Shown: positions 26,024-34,355 of the stretch, piece by piece | Numbering within the stretch: position 1 is the stretch's first letter | Layout of the letters: each line of letters opens with the position of its first letter | Assembly: GCF_003940805.1 (NCBI RefSeq) | Contig: NZ_CP034328.1 | Span: 744,001 to 808,000, forward strand | Length of the DNA stretch: 64,000 nt | Direction of reading: 5' to 3' | DNA from: Tabrizicola piscis | GTDB taxonomy: Bacteria; Pseudomonadota; Alphaproteobacteria; Rhodobacterales; Rhodobacteraceae | Translations under genes and position numbers: made by a program | Notes under the pieces: generated by a model | Seen by the model: only the letters and a program-made list of their open reading frames with translations | Told to the model about the DNA's origin: nothing | Databases searched by the model: none

Positions 26024-27106
26024 TTATGGGCTGCGCGTCAGGGCAAGGTCGGGGGTGATGCCGTCCAGCATGCCATCAAGCAGCCGGGTCAGCCCGTCCA
26101 GATCGGCGGTATCCACCACCTCCAGCGCCGAATGCGAATAGCGCATGGGGAAGCCGACATCGAGACAGGCCACCCCCTCTTGCCCCATGAACTGGATATA
26201 GGACAGATCGGTCAGCGCCCCGGTATGGGCCGACCGCTGCAAGGGCAGCCCGCCCGCCTCCGCCGCCGCCTCGGCCAGCTTGACCAGCGCGGGATGCGGG
26301 ATCACCCCATTCAGCGTGCCGCGCCCGTGGAAGGAATACAGGCTGATGCCGGGGCCACCGCCCAGGGTCACCTCACCCCGTCCGGTCATGTCGGGCGTGT
26401 CGCAGGCCAGCAGCAAATCTATCTGCAGCGCGATGTCGGGCTGCAAAGCGGTTGCCGCAGGCAGAACCCCGCGAAGATTGTATTCCTCCTGCACCGACCA
26501 GACGAGGTGCAGCGTCGGCCCCGGCTTGCCCAACCGCGCCGCCGCCAGCGCCAGCAGCACGGCGCACCCTGCCCGGTCATCGACCGACGTCCCGGCGATC
26601 CGGTTGCCATGCAGCGGCAGAACCCGTGGCAGGTAGGTGACCGGAGTGCCGATCCTGACACCCGCCGCCAGCGCCTCATCCGCCGAGGAAAATCCCGCAT
26701 CAACGTAAAGGTCAGCATAGGGCAGGACCTTGTACTTCTCCTCCGGTCCCGTCGCATGATGCGACTTGTTGGCGATGACACCGGGAATGTCGCCCTTGTC
26801 CGTGCTCAGAACCACCGCCTGCGCGGGCAAAGCGCGTTCCGGCACGCCGCCAAGGCGTTCCAGCCGGATCAACCCCGAGGCTTCAACCTTGCGGACGATG
26901 AAGCCAAGCTGGTCCATATGGGTAAAGACCATCACCGAGGGCAGGGCCGGATCGCCCGGGATCGTGGTCATCAGATTGCCCAGCCGATCAGACCGATGCG
27001 GCAGGCCCAGCCGGTCAAGATGCGCGGCGATGGCCGTGGCCACACGCCCCTCATACCCGGACAGGCCCGGGATCAGCATCAACTCGGTCAAGAGATCGCG
27101 GATCAT
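26024..27106 (-). CDS. M42-family metallopeptidase homologue (SgcX/FrvX-like)
   Basis: The 360-residue protein has the M42 metal ligands: His-Asp in FTHMDQLGF, bridging Asp in SVDDRAG, Glu-Glu in SVQEEYN, Asp in LACDTP and His in RYSHS, so the binuclear site looks intact. M42 enzymes are tetrahedral aminopeptidases, but homologues such as SgcX and FrvX of E. coli sit in sugar operons with unknown roles. The ATG overlaps the stop of the BtpA gene (ATGA), as part of the BtpA-M42-FGGY-creatininase operon. Confidence 0.87.
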   Translation of the reverse strand: MIRDLLTELMLIPGLSGYEGRVATAIAAHLDRLGLPHRSDRLGNLMTTIPGDPALPSVMVFTHMDQLGFIVRKVEASGLIRLERLGGVPERALPAQAVVLSTDKGDIPGVIANKSHHATGPEEKYKVLPYADLYVDAGFSSADEALAAGVRIGTPVTYLPRVLPLHGNRIAGTSVDDRAGCAVLLALAAARLGKPGPTLHLVWSVQEEYNLRGVLPAATALQPDIALQIDLLLACDTPDMTGRGEVTLGGGPGISLYSFHGRGTLNGVIPHPALVKLAEAAAEAGGLPLQRSAHTGALTDLSYIQFMGQEGVACLDVGFPMRYSHSALEVVDTADLDGLTRLLDGMLDGITPDLALTRSP

Positions 27107-27915
27107 CTGCCCCCCCGCACCGCACGGACACGGTCCATGAAATCCTTGGCGCGCTCGGCATCAACGGCGGCCCAAGTGTCGCCCCCGTGCTTCAACGCGC
27201 TGCCAACGATGCAGCCATCGGCAATCCGCAGCACGTCAGCGACAGTGGCGTGCTTGACCCCGGTATTGGCCAGCACCGGCGTGGTGGGCAGGACACGCTT
27301 GACCGCCTCCAGATCCTCCATCCGGGCGGCTTCGCCGGTGATTGCACCGGACACGAGCACGGCATCCGGGATCGAAGAAAAGACAGCGCTGCGCGCCCGA
27401 TCCGGCAGGGGTCGCGGGTCAAGCGACCCCGCGAATTCCGCCGAGACGTTGTAGAGGGTGGCAACGTTCCCCGCCCCCAGCCGGCTGCCATAGCGCCGGG
27501 CCGCACCGGCATCGGGTGCCCAAAGGCCCATATCGCTGGCGTAGGTGCCGGTAAAAATCTCGCGCACGAAGGCAGCACCGGTGGCCGCAGCCAGCGCCAT
27601 GGTTGCCATCGGGTCCCACAGCACGTTGACCCCGAAGGGCACAGCAATCCGGTCGCGCAACCGGCCGATCACATAGGCCATCGTCGCGGTTGAGGCAGCG
27701 TCGACCTTCAACTCATAGGGCCGGTCATTCTCATTTCCGAACATCACCGCATCGACCCCGGCGGCCTGCAATGCCGCAAGATCAGCCTCTGCCCCGGCAA
27801 GGATCGCCTCGACCCCGCCTGCCCCGTCATGCAGCGGCGTGCCGGGCATCGCCCCCAGATGAACCATCGCGATGACGGGCTTCCCCTGCCCGAAAACCTG
27901 TTCGAAACGTGTCAT
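27103..27915 (-). CDS. BtpA/SgcQ-family TIM-barrel protein
   Basis: The 270-residue protein matches BtpA: VIAMVHLGAMPGTPLHDG near the start, AGVDAVMFGNENDRPY, PFGVNVLWDPMATMALAAATGAAFVREIFTG and PVLANTGVKHATVADVLRIADG. In cyanobacteria BtpA affects photosystem I assembly; in enterobacteria the homologue SgcQ lies beside SgcX in a sugar operon. No biochemical function is established to my knowledge. It is the first gene of a four-gene unit and sits beside operator 2. ATG 27915 is used; a longer opening to 27975 would run into the operator. Confidence 0.87.
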   Translation of the reverse strand: MTRFEQVFGQGKPVIAMVHLGAMPGTPLHDGAGGVEAILAGAEADLAALQAAGVDAVMFGNENDRPYELKVDAASTATMAYVIGRLRDRIAVPFGVNVLWDPMATMALAAATGAAFVREIFTGTYASDMGLWAPDAGAARRYGSRLGAGNVATLYNVSAEFAGSLDPRPLPDRARSAVFSSIPDAVLVSGAITGEAARMEDLEAVKRVLPTTPVLANTGVKHATVADVLRIADGCIVGSALKHGGDTWAAVDAERAKDFMDRVRAVRGGR

Positions 27916-27976
27916 GACATCCCCCCATTCCGGCAAGGCTAGCGCGAAAGCGGGTGGTCGGGAAGAGCGCAACATA

Positions 27977-27988
27977 CTAGCATGTCAG
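27977..27988. promoter_or_regulatory. Palindromic operator 2, candidate GntR site
   Basis: CTAGCATGTCAG differs from CTAACATGTTAG at two positions and shares the flanking ATA. It lies in the 91-base gap between the divergent BtpA and aldo/keto reductase genes. On the minus strand TATGTT follows directly, so its position relative to the -10 box is the same as at operator 1. Confidence 0.65.
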
Positions 27989-28006
27989 CAAACAGTGGAG
28001 GCAGGG

Positions 28007-29029
28007 ATGCAAGCAAGGCGGCAGTGGGATCGGCGCGGGGCCGGGGGACTTTCCTTCACCGAACTCGGCTTTGGCGCGGCGCCTTTGGGCAACCTGTTCA
28101 AGGCGATCAGCGAGGATGAAGCGCAGGCAGTCCTTGAGGCGGCTTGGGCCGCAGGCGTGCGCTATTTCGATACGGCACCTCTCTACGGCCTTGGCCTGTC
28201 CGAAACCCGGATCAACCACTTCCTGCGCGGAAAGCCGCGGGCGGAGTATGTGATCTCGACCAAGGTCGGGCGGCTGTTGTCGGCTGTGCCCCACGGAACC
28301 GGGGATGGCATCGGCAAGTGGATTGATGTGCCCAGCCGCCGCGAAACCTTTGACTACAGCCATGACGGCGTGCTGCGCAGCCTTGAGGCCAGTCTGGAGC
28401 GGTTGGGTCTGGACCGGGTCGATGTGCTTTACGTCCACGATCTGGACATCTTTACCCACGGGTCCGAGGCCGCCAAGGCCGCGCCGCTGGCCGAATTCAT
28501 GGCCGGTGGTTACCGGGCGCTGACCCGGTTGCGCGACGAAGGCGTGATCGCGGGCTTTGGCGCCGGTGTGAACGAATGGGAACCCTGCGACTGGCTGCTG
28601 GAGCGGGGCGAGTTCGACCTCTTCCTGCTGGCCGGGCGCTATACCCTGCTGGAACAGGGGGCGGCGGGCTTCATGGACCGCGCCCATGCCAAGGGGGTGG
28701 GGGTCGTGATCGGCGGGCCGTACAATTCCGGCATTCTGGCCACCGGTCCGAAACCCGGGGCGCATTACAACTATGCCCCGGCCCCAGAGGCCGTGCTTGA
28801 CCGCGCGGCCCGGCTTCAGACGCTGTGCGAAGCGCAGGGGGTGCGGCTGGTCGACGCGGCCTTCCAGTTTCCACTGCGGCATCCGGCGGTCGTCAGCGTC
28901 ATCCCCGGCGGGCAGGGATTGGCTGAGATGACCAGCAACATCAAGGCTTCCGCAGCCCGGATCCCCGAAGCCCTGTGGCAGGCCCTGTCAGCCGAAGGGT
29001 TGATCCCCGAAACCACCCCCGGTCGCTGA
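28007..29029 (+). CDS. Aldo/keto reductase (aldose 1-dehydrogenase-like)
   Basis: The 340-residue protein has the AKR barrel with catalytic tetrad elements FDTAPLYG (Asp, Tyr), ISTKVG (Lys) and LYVHDLD (His). The LGFGAAPLGNLF start and the long GKWIDVPSRRETFDYSHDGVLRSLEASLERLGLDRVD segment resemble the D-threo-aldose/L-fucose 1-dehydrogenase group, which oxidises free aldoses to lactones with NAD(P)+. GGAGGCAGGG precedes ATG 28007. It is transcribed alone, divergent from BtpA. Confidence 0.85.
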   Translation: MQARRQWDRRGAGGLSFTELGFGAAPLGNLFKAISEDEAQAVLEAAWAAGVRYFDTAPLYGLGLSETRINHFLRGKPRAEYVISTKVGRLLSAVPHGTGDGIGKWIDVPSRRETFDYSHDGVLRSLEASLERLGLDRVDVLYVHDLDIFTHGSEAAKAAPLAEFMAGGYRALTRLRDEGVIAGFGAGVNEWEPCDWLLERGEFDLFLLAGRYTLLEQGAAGFMDRAHAKGVGVVIGGPYNSGILATGPKPGAHYNYAPAPEAVLDRAARLQTLCEAQGVRLVDAAFQFPLRHPAVVSVIPGGQGLAEMTSNIKASAARIPEALWQALSAEGLIPETTPGR

Positions 29030-29039
29030 CCCGTTTGAT

Positions 29040-29158
29040 TGAGCGCTTGCGCGCAAGCCTTTGTCTCGCCTCTGGCGCGCGAAGTCGCGCGCCAACCGGC
29101 TCGGGGTGATGGGGGCATCCTGCCCCCAAAACCCCCGGGGAGTATTTCGAAAAGAGCA
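29040..29158 (-). repeat. Dispersed intergenic repeat, copy G (full length, inverted)
   Basis: Read on the minus strand: TTGCTCTTTTCGAAATACTC, CCCGGGGG, a GGGGGCA/TGCCCCC hairpin, GAGCCGGTTGGCGCGCGAC, an inverted GCGCGC pair and CAGAGGCGAGACAAAGGC. It is closest to copies A and E and lies between the convergent aldo/keto reductase and PfkB genes. Confidence 0.75.
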
Positions 29159-29197
29159 ACTGGGTTTACGTGTTGCGGGACAGCCCCCGCAGGGTCA

Positions 29198-30106
29198 TCA
29201 GGCCCCGGCAAGGGTGGCGCGAATCATGGCGGCGTCGATCGTCGGGCGCTGGTCCAATGGCAGGCTGACATGCAGACCTGCGGCGGCCTGACCAAAGGCG
29301 GCGGCAGCGACAAGGCTGGCACCGCCCGCCCATTCCGCCGCCAGCGCGCCGATGAAGGCATCCCCCGCGCCATGGGTGGAGACCACCTTGACCCGATTGG
29401 CAGACTGCAGGGCCAGCTGCCCCGCTTCGGCGATCACCAGCCCGTCGCCCCCCAAGGTCACGATCACCGCGCGCGGGCCCTGTTTGCCGAGGTCCTCTGC
29501 GGCCCGGGTCGCATCGAGGCCCGTCTCGGCACGGCCAAGGAGATCGGCCGCCTCGCCCCGGTTCACCACCAGAAGATCGGTCAGCGCCAGAAGGTCAGGG
29601 GCCACCGCGCGCGCGGGGGCCGCGTTCAGAATGACGCGGACGCCCGCCGCCCGCGCCTGCCGCGCGAGCGCGAGGTTCGCCGCCTCGGGGATTTCGCTTT
29701 GCAAAAGCAGCGCCGCGCAATCCTTGGGGAACAGCACGGCCTCGGGCCGAAACAGCAAGTTCGCGCCCGACACGATGACCGCCCCATAGGCCCCGTCAGG
29801 CAGCGAGATCGCCACAGACATGCCAGAGGGTCCGGGATGGGTCTGCACGGCAGACCGGCGTACCCCCGCCATGTCCAAAGCGCTGCGCAACAGCATCGCC
29901 GCGTCATCGGACCCGACCGCCCCGGCCATATGCACCTCGGCCCCGGCGCGGGCGGCGGCGGCGGCCTGATTGCCGCCCTTGCCGCCAAAGGCATAGCGGA
30001 CGGCGCTGCCCACCATCGTCTGGTCCGCCCGCGGCAAGCCGGGGGCGTCGACGATCACGTCATGATGCAGGGACCCTGCGCAAAGTAGAACGGGCTTCGG
30101 TCGCAT
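29198..30106 (-). CDS. PfkB-family carbohydrate kinase 2
   Basis: The 302-residue protein has the PfkB signatures FGGKGGNQAAAAARAG near residue 40 and STHGAGDAFIGALAAEW near residue 240, with NAAPAR and VVNRGEAADLLG between them. It is ribokinase-like but clearly distinct from the product of 16675-17610. It might phosphorylate a sugar or a 2-keto-3-deoxy acid made by the UxaA-type dehydratase; this is inference. ATG 30106 follows an in-frame GTG at 30109. It lies 161 bases downstream of the isomerase gene, so it may be in the gntR unit or have its own promoter. Confidence 0.82.
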   Translation of the reverse strand: MRPKPVLLCAGSLHHDVIVDAPGLPRADQTMVGSAVRYAFGGKGGNQAAAAARAGAEVHMAGAVGSDDAAMLLRSALDMAGVRRSAVQTHPGPSGMSVAISLPDGAYGAVIVSGANLLFRPEAVLFPKDCAALLLQSEIPEAANLALARQARAAGVRVILNAAPARAVAPDLLALTDLLVVNRGEAADLLGRAETGLDATRAAEDLGKQGPRAVIVTLGGDGLVIAEAGQLALQSANRVKVVSTHGAGDAFIGALAAEWAGGASLVAAAAFGQAAAGLHVSLPLDQRPTIDAAMIRATLAGA

Positions 30107-30267
30107 CACGGCATCGTCGGAACTGGTGAAGGGTGGGCAGGACAGAAAGGCACAGGACGAGTCATTTGTGGCGGGTCATTCAGCAGGGGCTGCGGGCGCG
30201 GTCATTGGCGGAATTGTAGACCATGGTATGCAACTGGCAAGACTCGAAAATGCAGGTCAACGCCGGT

Positions 30268-31230
30268 TCATGCACCAAACAGCGCGGCCATCACCAGACG
30301 CGTCGCCGCCGCCGCATCCTGACGCGCCTGTGCCGCCTCAAGCGCCGGATCATCCGCCAACCGTGCTGCCAGATCGACCAGCCGGTCGGTCAGGCGGATG
30401 TTGGTCCGCGCCTCCTCCACCGGATCAAGGCCGGACAGGTCGGGGAAGGTGTCAAAGTAGATCACCCCGGCATAGCCCGCGCGGGCCATGGCCACCAAAA
30501 GCTCCACCGTTTGCACGGGATGCACAGAACCGGCCATCAGGCCGTCGTCCCGCTTGCCGTAGCCATCGTTCAGGTGCAGCCCCAGAATGCGGGACCGGCG
30601 CGCGGCAAGCATCGCGGCCTTGGCCGGCATCTCGCCCGCGTAAAGCATATGGGCAAAGTCGAGCGTCACGCCGGTATTGGGGCGATCCACCTCCTCCAAT
30701 GCCAGAAGTGTGGTGGCCATGTCGGGCATCAGCGCATGGGCGCGGGGTTCGTTGGGTTTGTATTCGACGGCAATGTCGATGGCGGGGTTGTGGTCCGCAA
30801 CCTCGACCATCGCGGCGATGGTATCATCCCACATCCGGCCATAATCGGCCTGAAAGCTGTAGTCGAACCCGTCCTGCCCCATCCAGAGGGTCATCTGGCT
30901 GCCCCCCATCGCGCTGCAGGCATCGATCCCGCGCTTGGTCAGGTCGATGGCTGCCTGCCGGACGGCACGGTCGGGGTGGGTAAAGGCCCCCAGCTTGAAG
31001 CCGCTTTCCGTGTAATAGCGCATCGCCAGCCCGTTCAGCACAAGGCCCTGATCCGACAGCAACCCGGTCAGCGTCGCCGGGTCATGCGCGGCGAAATGGT
31101 CGGGATAGTTGAGGTCGGCGGCGGACAGCCCGCCCACCTGCCCCACGCCAAGGATCATCTCGGCCACCGAGCCGCCCCTGACCTTGAAGGCATTCAGCCG
31201 CGCGGCATAGCGGGGGCGATTGGGAATCAT
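30268..31230 (-). CDS. Sugar isomerase/epimerase, TIM barrel (rhamnose isomerase-like)
   Basis: The 320-residue protein belongs to the xylose isomerase-like TIM-barrel group. VEYKPNEPRAH and TLDFAHMLYAGE carry metal-binding Glu and Asp, and LGLHLNDGYGKRDDGLMAGSVHP contains His-Asn-Asp metal/substrate residues as in Pseudomonas-type L-rhamnose isomerase. It should interconvert an aldose and a ketose, or epimerise a ketose. Its ATG overlaps the gntR stop (ATGA), so regulator and enzyme are made together. Confidence 0.82.
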   Translation of the reverse strand: MIPNRPRYAARLNAFKVRGGSVAEMILGVGQVGGLSAADLNYPDHFAAHDPATLTGLLSDQGLVLNGLAMRYYTESGFKLGAFTHPDRAVRQAAIDLTKRGIDACSAMGGSQMTLWMGQDGFDYSFQADYGRMWDDTIAAMVEVADHNPAIDIAVEYKPNEPRAHALMPDMATTLLALEEVDRPNTGVTLDFAHMLYAGEMPAKAAMLAARRSRILGLHLNDGYGKRDDGLMAGSVHPVQTVELLVAMARAGYAGVIYFDTFPDLSGLDPVEEARTNIRLTDRLVDLAARLADDPALEAAQARQDAAAATRLVMAALFGA

Positions 31231-31979
31231 GCTGTCCCTCGGTCAGGATTGAACAACTCGGGCCGGTCGCGTTCCAAGGGTTCAAGATAGGTCAGGAGTT
31301 GCCGCAGATGCGCCTGTATGGCAGCGCGGGCCGCGTCGGGGTCACGCGCTTCAAGCGCCGTCAGGATCGCCTGATGTTCGGCCAGCGTGGCGGCAATCCG
31401 CCCCGGCACCGGCAGGATCAGCTGCCGCGCGCGGTTGACATGCAGCCAGGCGGTTTCGGCCACCTGTGACAGCTTGGGAAAGCCGGTGAATGACAACAGC
31501 AGCTCATGCATGGCGGCATCCATGGCGTAAAACCCCGGAATGTCCCCATCGGCAACCAAAGCCGCCTGCACAGTCAGATTGCGGCGCAGAAGCTGCAGCT
31601 GATCGTCCGTGATGCGGGCGGCCACGCGTTCGATGGCAGCGACCTCGATCGCCTCGCGCAGAAAGGCGCCCTCACGGATGTCCTCCATCGAAAAACGGGC
31701 CACGAAGGTGCCGGCCTGGGGGATCACATCGACCAGCCCCTCGGCCTGCAGGCGGGCCACTGCATCGGCGACCGGGCTGCGACTGACGCCAAGGGCCGCA
31801 CAGACCTCGGGCTTGCGCAGGATCTCTCCCGGGCGATAGGCAAGCGACAGGATCCCTTGCCGCAACGTCTGATAGACGCGCTGCCCAAGCGACCCCGAAA
31901 ACTCGGCCAAGGGCCGAAGCCGCTTTGACGGTGCGGGCGCTGAGGGCTCTTGTTTGGCGGCGGCGGCTGGTTGTAACAT
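31227..31979 (-). CDS. GntR-family (FadR/FCD) transcriptional regulator
   Basis: The 250-residue protein has a winged-helix DNA-binding domain (VYQTLRQGILSLAYRPGEILRKPEVCAALGVSRSPVADAVARLQAEGLVDVIPQAGTFVA split over residues 35-95) and a helical FCD effector domain with Arg/Asp/His-rich helices such as FYAMDAAMHELLL. Such proteins repress sugar-acid genes until an inducer binds. The palindrome CTAACATGTTAG begins two bases upstream of the ATG, so autoregulation is likely. No Shine-Dalgarno sequence precedes ATG 31979, which suggests a leaderless mRNA or a later start. Confidence 0.9.
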   Translation of the reverse strand: MLQPAAAAKQEPSAPAPSKRLRPLAEFSGSLGQRVYQTLRQGILSLAYRPGEILRKPEVCAALGVSRSPVADAVARLQAEGLVDVIPQAGTFVARFSMEDIREGAFLREAIEVAAIERVAARITDDQLQLLRRNLTVQAALVADGDIPGFYAMDAAMHELLLSFTGFPKLSQVAETAWLHVNRARQLILPVPGRIAATLAEHQAILTALEARDPDAARAAIQAHLRQLLTYLEPLERDRPELFNPDRGTA

Positions 31980-31980
31980 G

Positions 31981-31992
31981 CTAACATGTTAG
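31981..31992. promoter_or_regulatory. Palindromic operator 3 between gntR and the UxaA-type gene
   Basis: A perfect CTAACATGTTAG, identical to operator 1. An extra half site TAACATG (31974-31980) abuts it, extending into the gntR start codon. The whole divergent gap is 62 bases, so one bound regulator dimer would cover both gene starts. Confidence 0.78.
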
Positions 31993-32041
31993 GCGACTGC
32001 GCCGCCCTGTCAAGAATGGGGCCGTCAGGAAAGGGTTTGCA

Positions 32042-33553
32042 ATGGCTGATGGGGTAATCCGGCTGCACGGGTCCGACAATGTGGTGATCGCCCTTCAGGA
32101 CCTTGCGGCAGGTGCCGTGGTGGCGGCCGTAGCCGCGCCCTTGCCGGGCGCCGTCCCGCGCGGCCACAAGATCGCCGCCCGCGACATCGCCAAGGGGGAT
32201 GAGGTGATCCGCTACGGCCAGATCATCGGACAGGCCACCGCCGACATCCCGGCCGGTGCGCATATCCACAGCCACAACCTTGGCATGGGGCCCCACAGCA
32301 GCGACTATGCCATCGGCAGCGAATGCCGCCCCCTGCCGCCGCTGTCCCCCCGCAGCTTCATGGGCTACCACCGCCCTGATGGCACTGTGGGCACCCGCAA
32401 CTACCTTGGCATCCTGACGTCGGTGAACTGCTCCGGCTCCGTCGCCCGGTTCATCGCCGAGGCGGCCGAGAAAGACCCCGTGCTTGCCGCCATGCCCGGG
32501 ATCGACGGGATCGTGCCCATCGTCCACCAGACCGGCTGCGGGATGTCCGGCACGAATGAAGGCTACGCCACCCTAATGCGCACGCTGAAAGGCTATGCGC
32601 GCAACCCGAACTTCGGCGGCATCCTTCTCGTTGGCCTGGGGTGCGAGGTGATGCAGGTCCCCGACCTTGTCGGCCAGGGCCGCCTGCGCCCGGATGGCAA
32701 TTTCCGCTACATGACCATCCAGGGCGAAGGCGGCACCCGCGCTACCATCGACCGCGCGCTCGGCACCTTGCGCGAGATGGCCGAGGTCGCCGCCCGCACC
32801 CCCCGCGCGCCCGCCCCGGTGTCCAAACTGGTGGTCGGGCTGCAATGCGGCGGCTCGGACGGCTATAGCGGCATCACCGCCAACCCCGCCCTTGGCCATG
32901 CCTCGGACCTTCTGGTCCAGATGGGCGGCACCACGATCCTGTCCGAAACGCCCGAAATTTACGGGGCCGAACACCTCCTCACCCGCCGCGCCGTCAGCCG
33001 TGACGTGGGCGAGACGCTCCTTGAACGCATCCGCTGGTGGGAAGACTACACCGCCCGCAATGAGGGTGAGATGGACAACAACCCCTCCCCCGGCAACAAG
33101 CGCGGCGGGCTGACGACGATCCTTGAAAAGTCGCTCGGCGCGGTGGCCAAGGGCGGCACCGCCCCCCTCTCCGGCGTCTACAAATTCGCCGAACCGATCA
33201 CGACCCCCGGCTTCGTCTACATGGACAGCCCCGGCTATGATCCGTGCTCTGTCACCGGCCAGATCGCCAGTGGCGCCACCCTGATCGTGTTCACCACCGG
33301 GCGCGGGTCGGTCTCGGGCTACAAACCCTCCCCTTGCATCAAGCTGGCCACCAACTCGGAAATGTACGCCCGCATGAAGGAAGACATGGACATCAACTGC
33401 GGCGATATCCTCGATGGCGTCAGCATCGCGGCGAAGGGTGAGGAGATCCTCGACAAGATCATCGCCACCGCCTCCGGCCAGCAGACCCTGTCCGAGGAGT
33501 TGGGCTTTGGCGGCGCGGAGTTCGTGCCATGGCAGATCGGGGCAGTGATGTGA
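32042..33553 (+). CDS. UxaA-family altronate/galactarate dehydratase-like protein
   Basis: The 503-residue protein has an N-terminal SAF domain (about residues 1-90, with RGHKIAARDIAKGDEVIRYGQIIG) and a catalytic UxaA domain beginning FMGYHRPDGTVGTRNYLGI. HQTGCGMS, LVGLGCEV and LQCGGSDGYSGITANPALG are the Cys-rich and substrate motifs of the family, which removes water from hexonates or aldarates to give 2-keto-3-deoxy acids. Its length is that of complete UxaA. GGAAAGGG precedes ATG 32042. It is divergent from gntR with operator 3 between. Confidence 0.9.
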   Translation: MADGVIRLHGSDNVVIALQDLAAGAVVAAVAAPLPGAVPRGHKIAARDIAKGDEVIRYGQIIGQATADIPAGAHIHSHNLGMGPHSSDYAIGSECRPLPPLSPRSFMGYHRPDGTVGTRNYLGILTSVNCSGSVARFIAEAAEKDPVLAAMPGIDGIVPIVHQTGCGMSGTNEGYATLMRTLKGYARNPNFGGILLVGLGCEVMQVPDLVGQGRLRPDGNFRYMTIQGEGGTRATIDRALGTLREMAEVAARTPRAPAPVSKLVVGLQCGGSDGYSGITANPALGHASDLLVQMGGTTILSETPEIYGAEHLLTRRAVSRDVGETLLERIRWWEDYTARNEGEMDNNPSPGNKRGGLTTILEKSLGAVAKGGTAPLSGVYKFAEPITTPGFVYMDSPGYDPCSVTGQIASGATLIVFTTGRGSVSGYKPSPCIKLATNSEMYARMKEDMDINCGDILDGVSIAAKGEEILDKIIATASGQQTLSEELGFGGAEFVPWQIGAVM

Positions 33554-34347
33554 GACCTCCTTACCGCTGGCCCGACCCCGACCGCGACTACACGAACGGC
33601 GCCTTCATCCCCGGCGCTGCCGACTACCCGCCGCGCTGGCAGGCAAAGGCCGAAGCCTTCCGCGCGGCCCTCGGCCCCCGCGCCGAACTTGACCTGCCCT
33701 ATGGGCCCGCCCCCCGGCAGAAACTTGATCTCTTCCTGCCCGAAGGCCCGCCGCGCGGGGCCATGGTCTTTGTCCACGGCGGCTACTGGCACCTGTTCGA
33801 CAAATCCCATTGGTCACACCTCGCGGCAGGGGTACTGGCGCGCGGGTTTGCCGTCGCCATGCCCGGTTACACCCTCGCCCCCGAGGCGCGGATCAGCGCG
33901 ATGACGGCCGAGATTGCAAAAGCCTGCTGGTTTGTCGCCACCCGGATCGCGGGCCCGCTGGTGGTCACCGGCCATTCCGCCGGCGGCCACCTCGCCGCGC
34001 GGATGGCCTGCACCGACATCGCCCTGCCGCTGACGCGGGTTGTGCCGATCTCACCCCTGACCGAACTCGGCCCCCTGATGGCCACCACGATGAACGCCAA
34101 ACTCCGCCTAGATGAAGCAGAGGCCGCCAGCGAAAGCCCCGCCCGGCTTGGCCTGCGGCCCGAGGTGGCCGCTCATGTCTGGGTGGGTGCCGCCGAACGC
34201 CCTGCCTTCCTGTGGCAAGCCCGTACCTTGGCCGAGGAATGGGCCTGTCCGTGGACCGCCGACGCCGACCGCCACCACTTCGACGTGATCGATGCGTTGA
34301 CGGACCCCGCCTCCCTGCTTGTTGAAACGCTGCTTGGTCCGCTTTAG
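33550..34347 (+). CDS. Alpha/beta hydrolase, kynurenine formamidase-like
   Basis: The 265-residue protein has the oxyanion motif HGGYW, nucleophile elbow GHSAGGH, and late Asp/His residues (GAAERPAFLWQ, DRHHFDVID) of the alpha/beta hydrolase fold. HGGYW plus GHSAGGH is typical of kynurenine formamidase-like esterases. Its GTG start overlaps the UxaA-type gene stop (GTGA), and no tryptophan genes are near, so a sugar lactone or ester is a more likely substrate here. That assignment is inference. Confidence 0.82.
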   Translation: MRPPYRWPDPDRDYTNGAFIPGAADYPPRWQAKAEAFRAALGPRAELDLPYGPAPRQKLDLFLPEGPPRGAMVFVHGGYWHLFDKSHWSHLAAGVLARGFAVAMPGYTLAPEARISAMTAEIAKACWFVATRIAGPLVVTGHSAGGHLAARMACTDIALPLTRVVPISPLTELGPLMATTMNAKLRLDEAEAASESPARLGLRPEVAAHVWVGAAERPAFLWQARTLAEEWACPWTADADRHHFDVIDALTDPASLLVETLLGPL

Positions 34348-34355
34348 GCAGGCAG

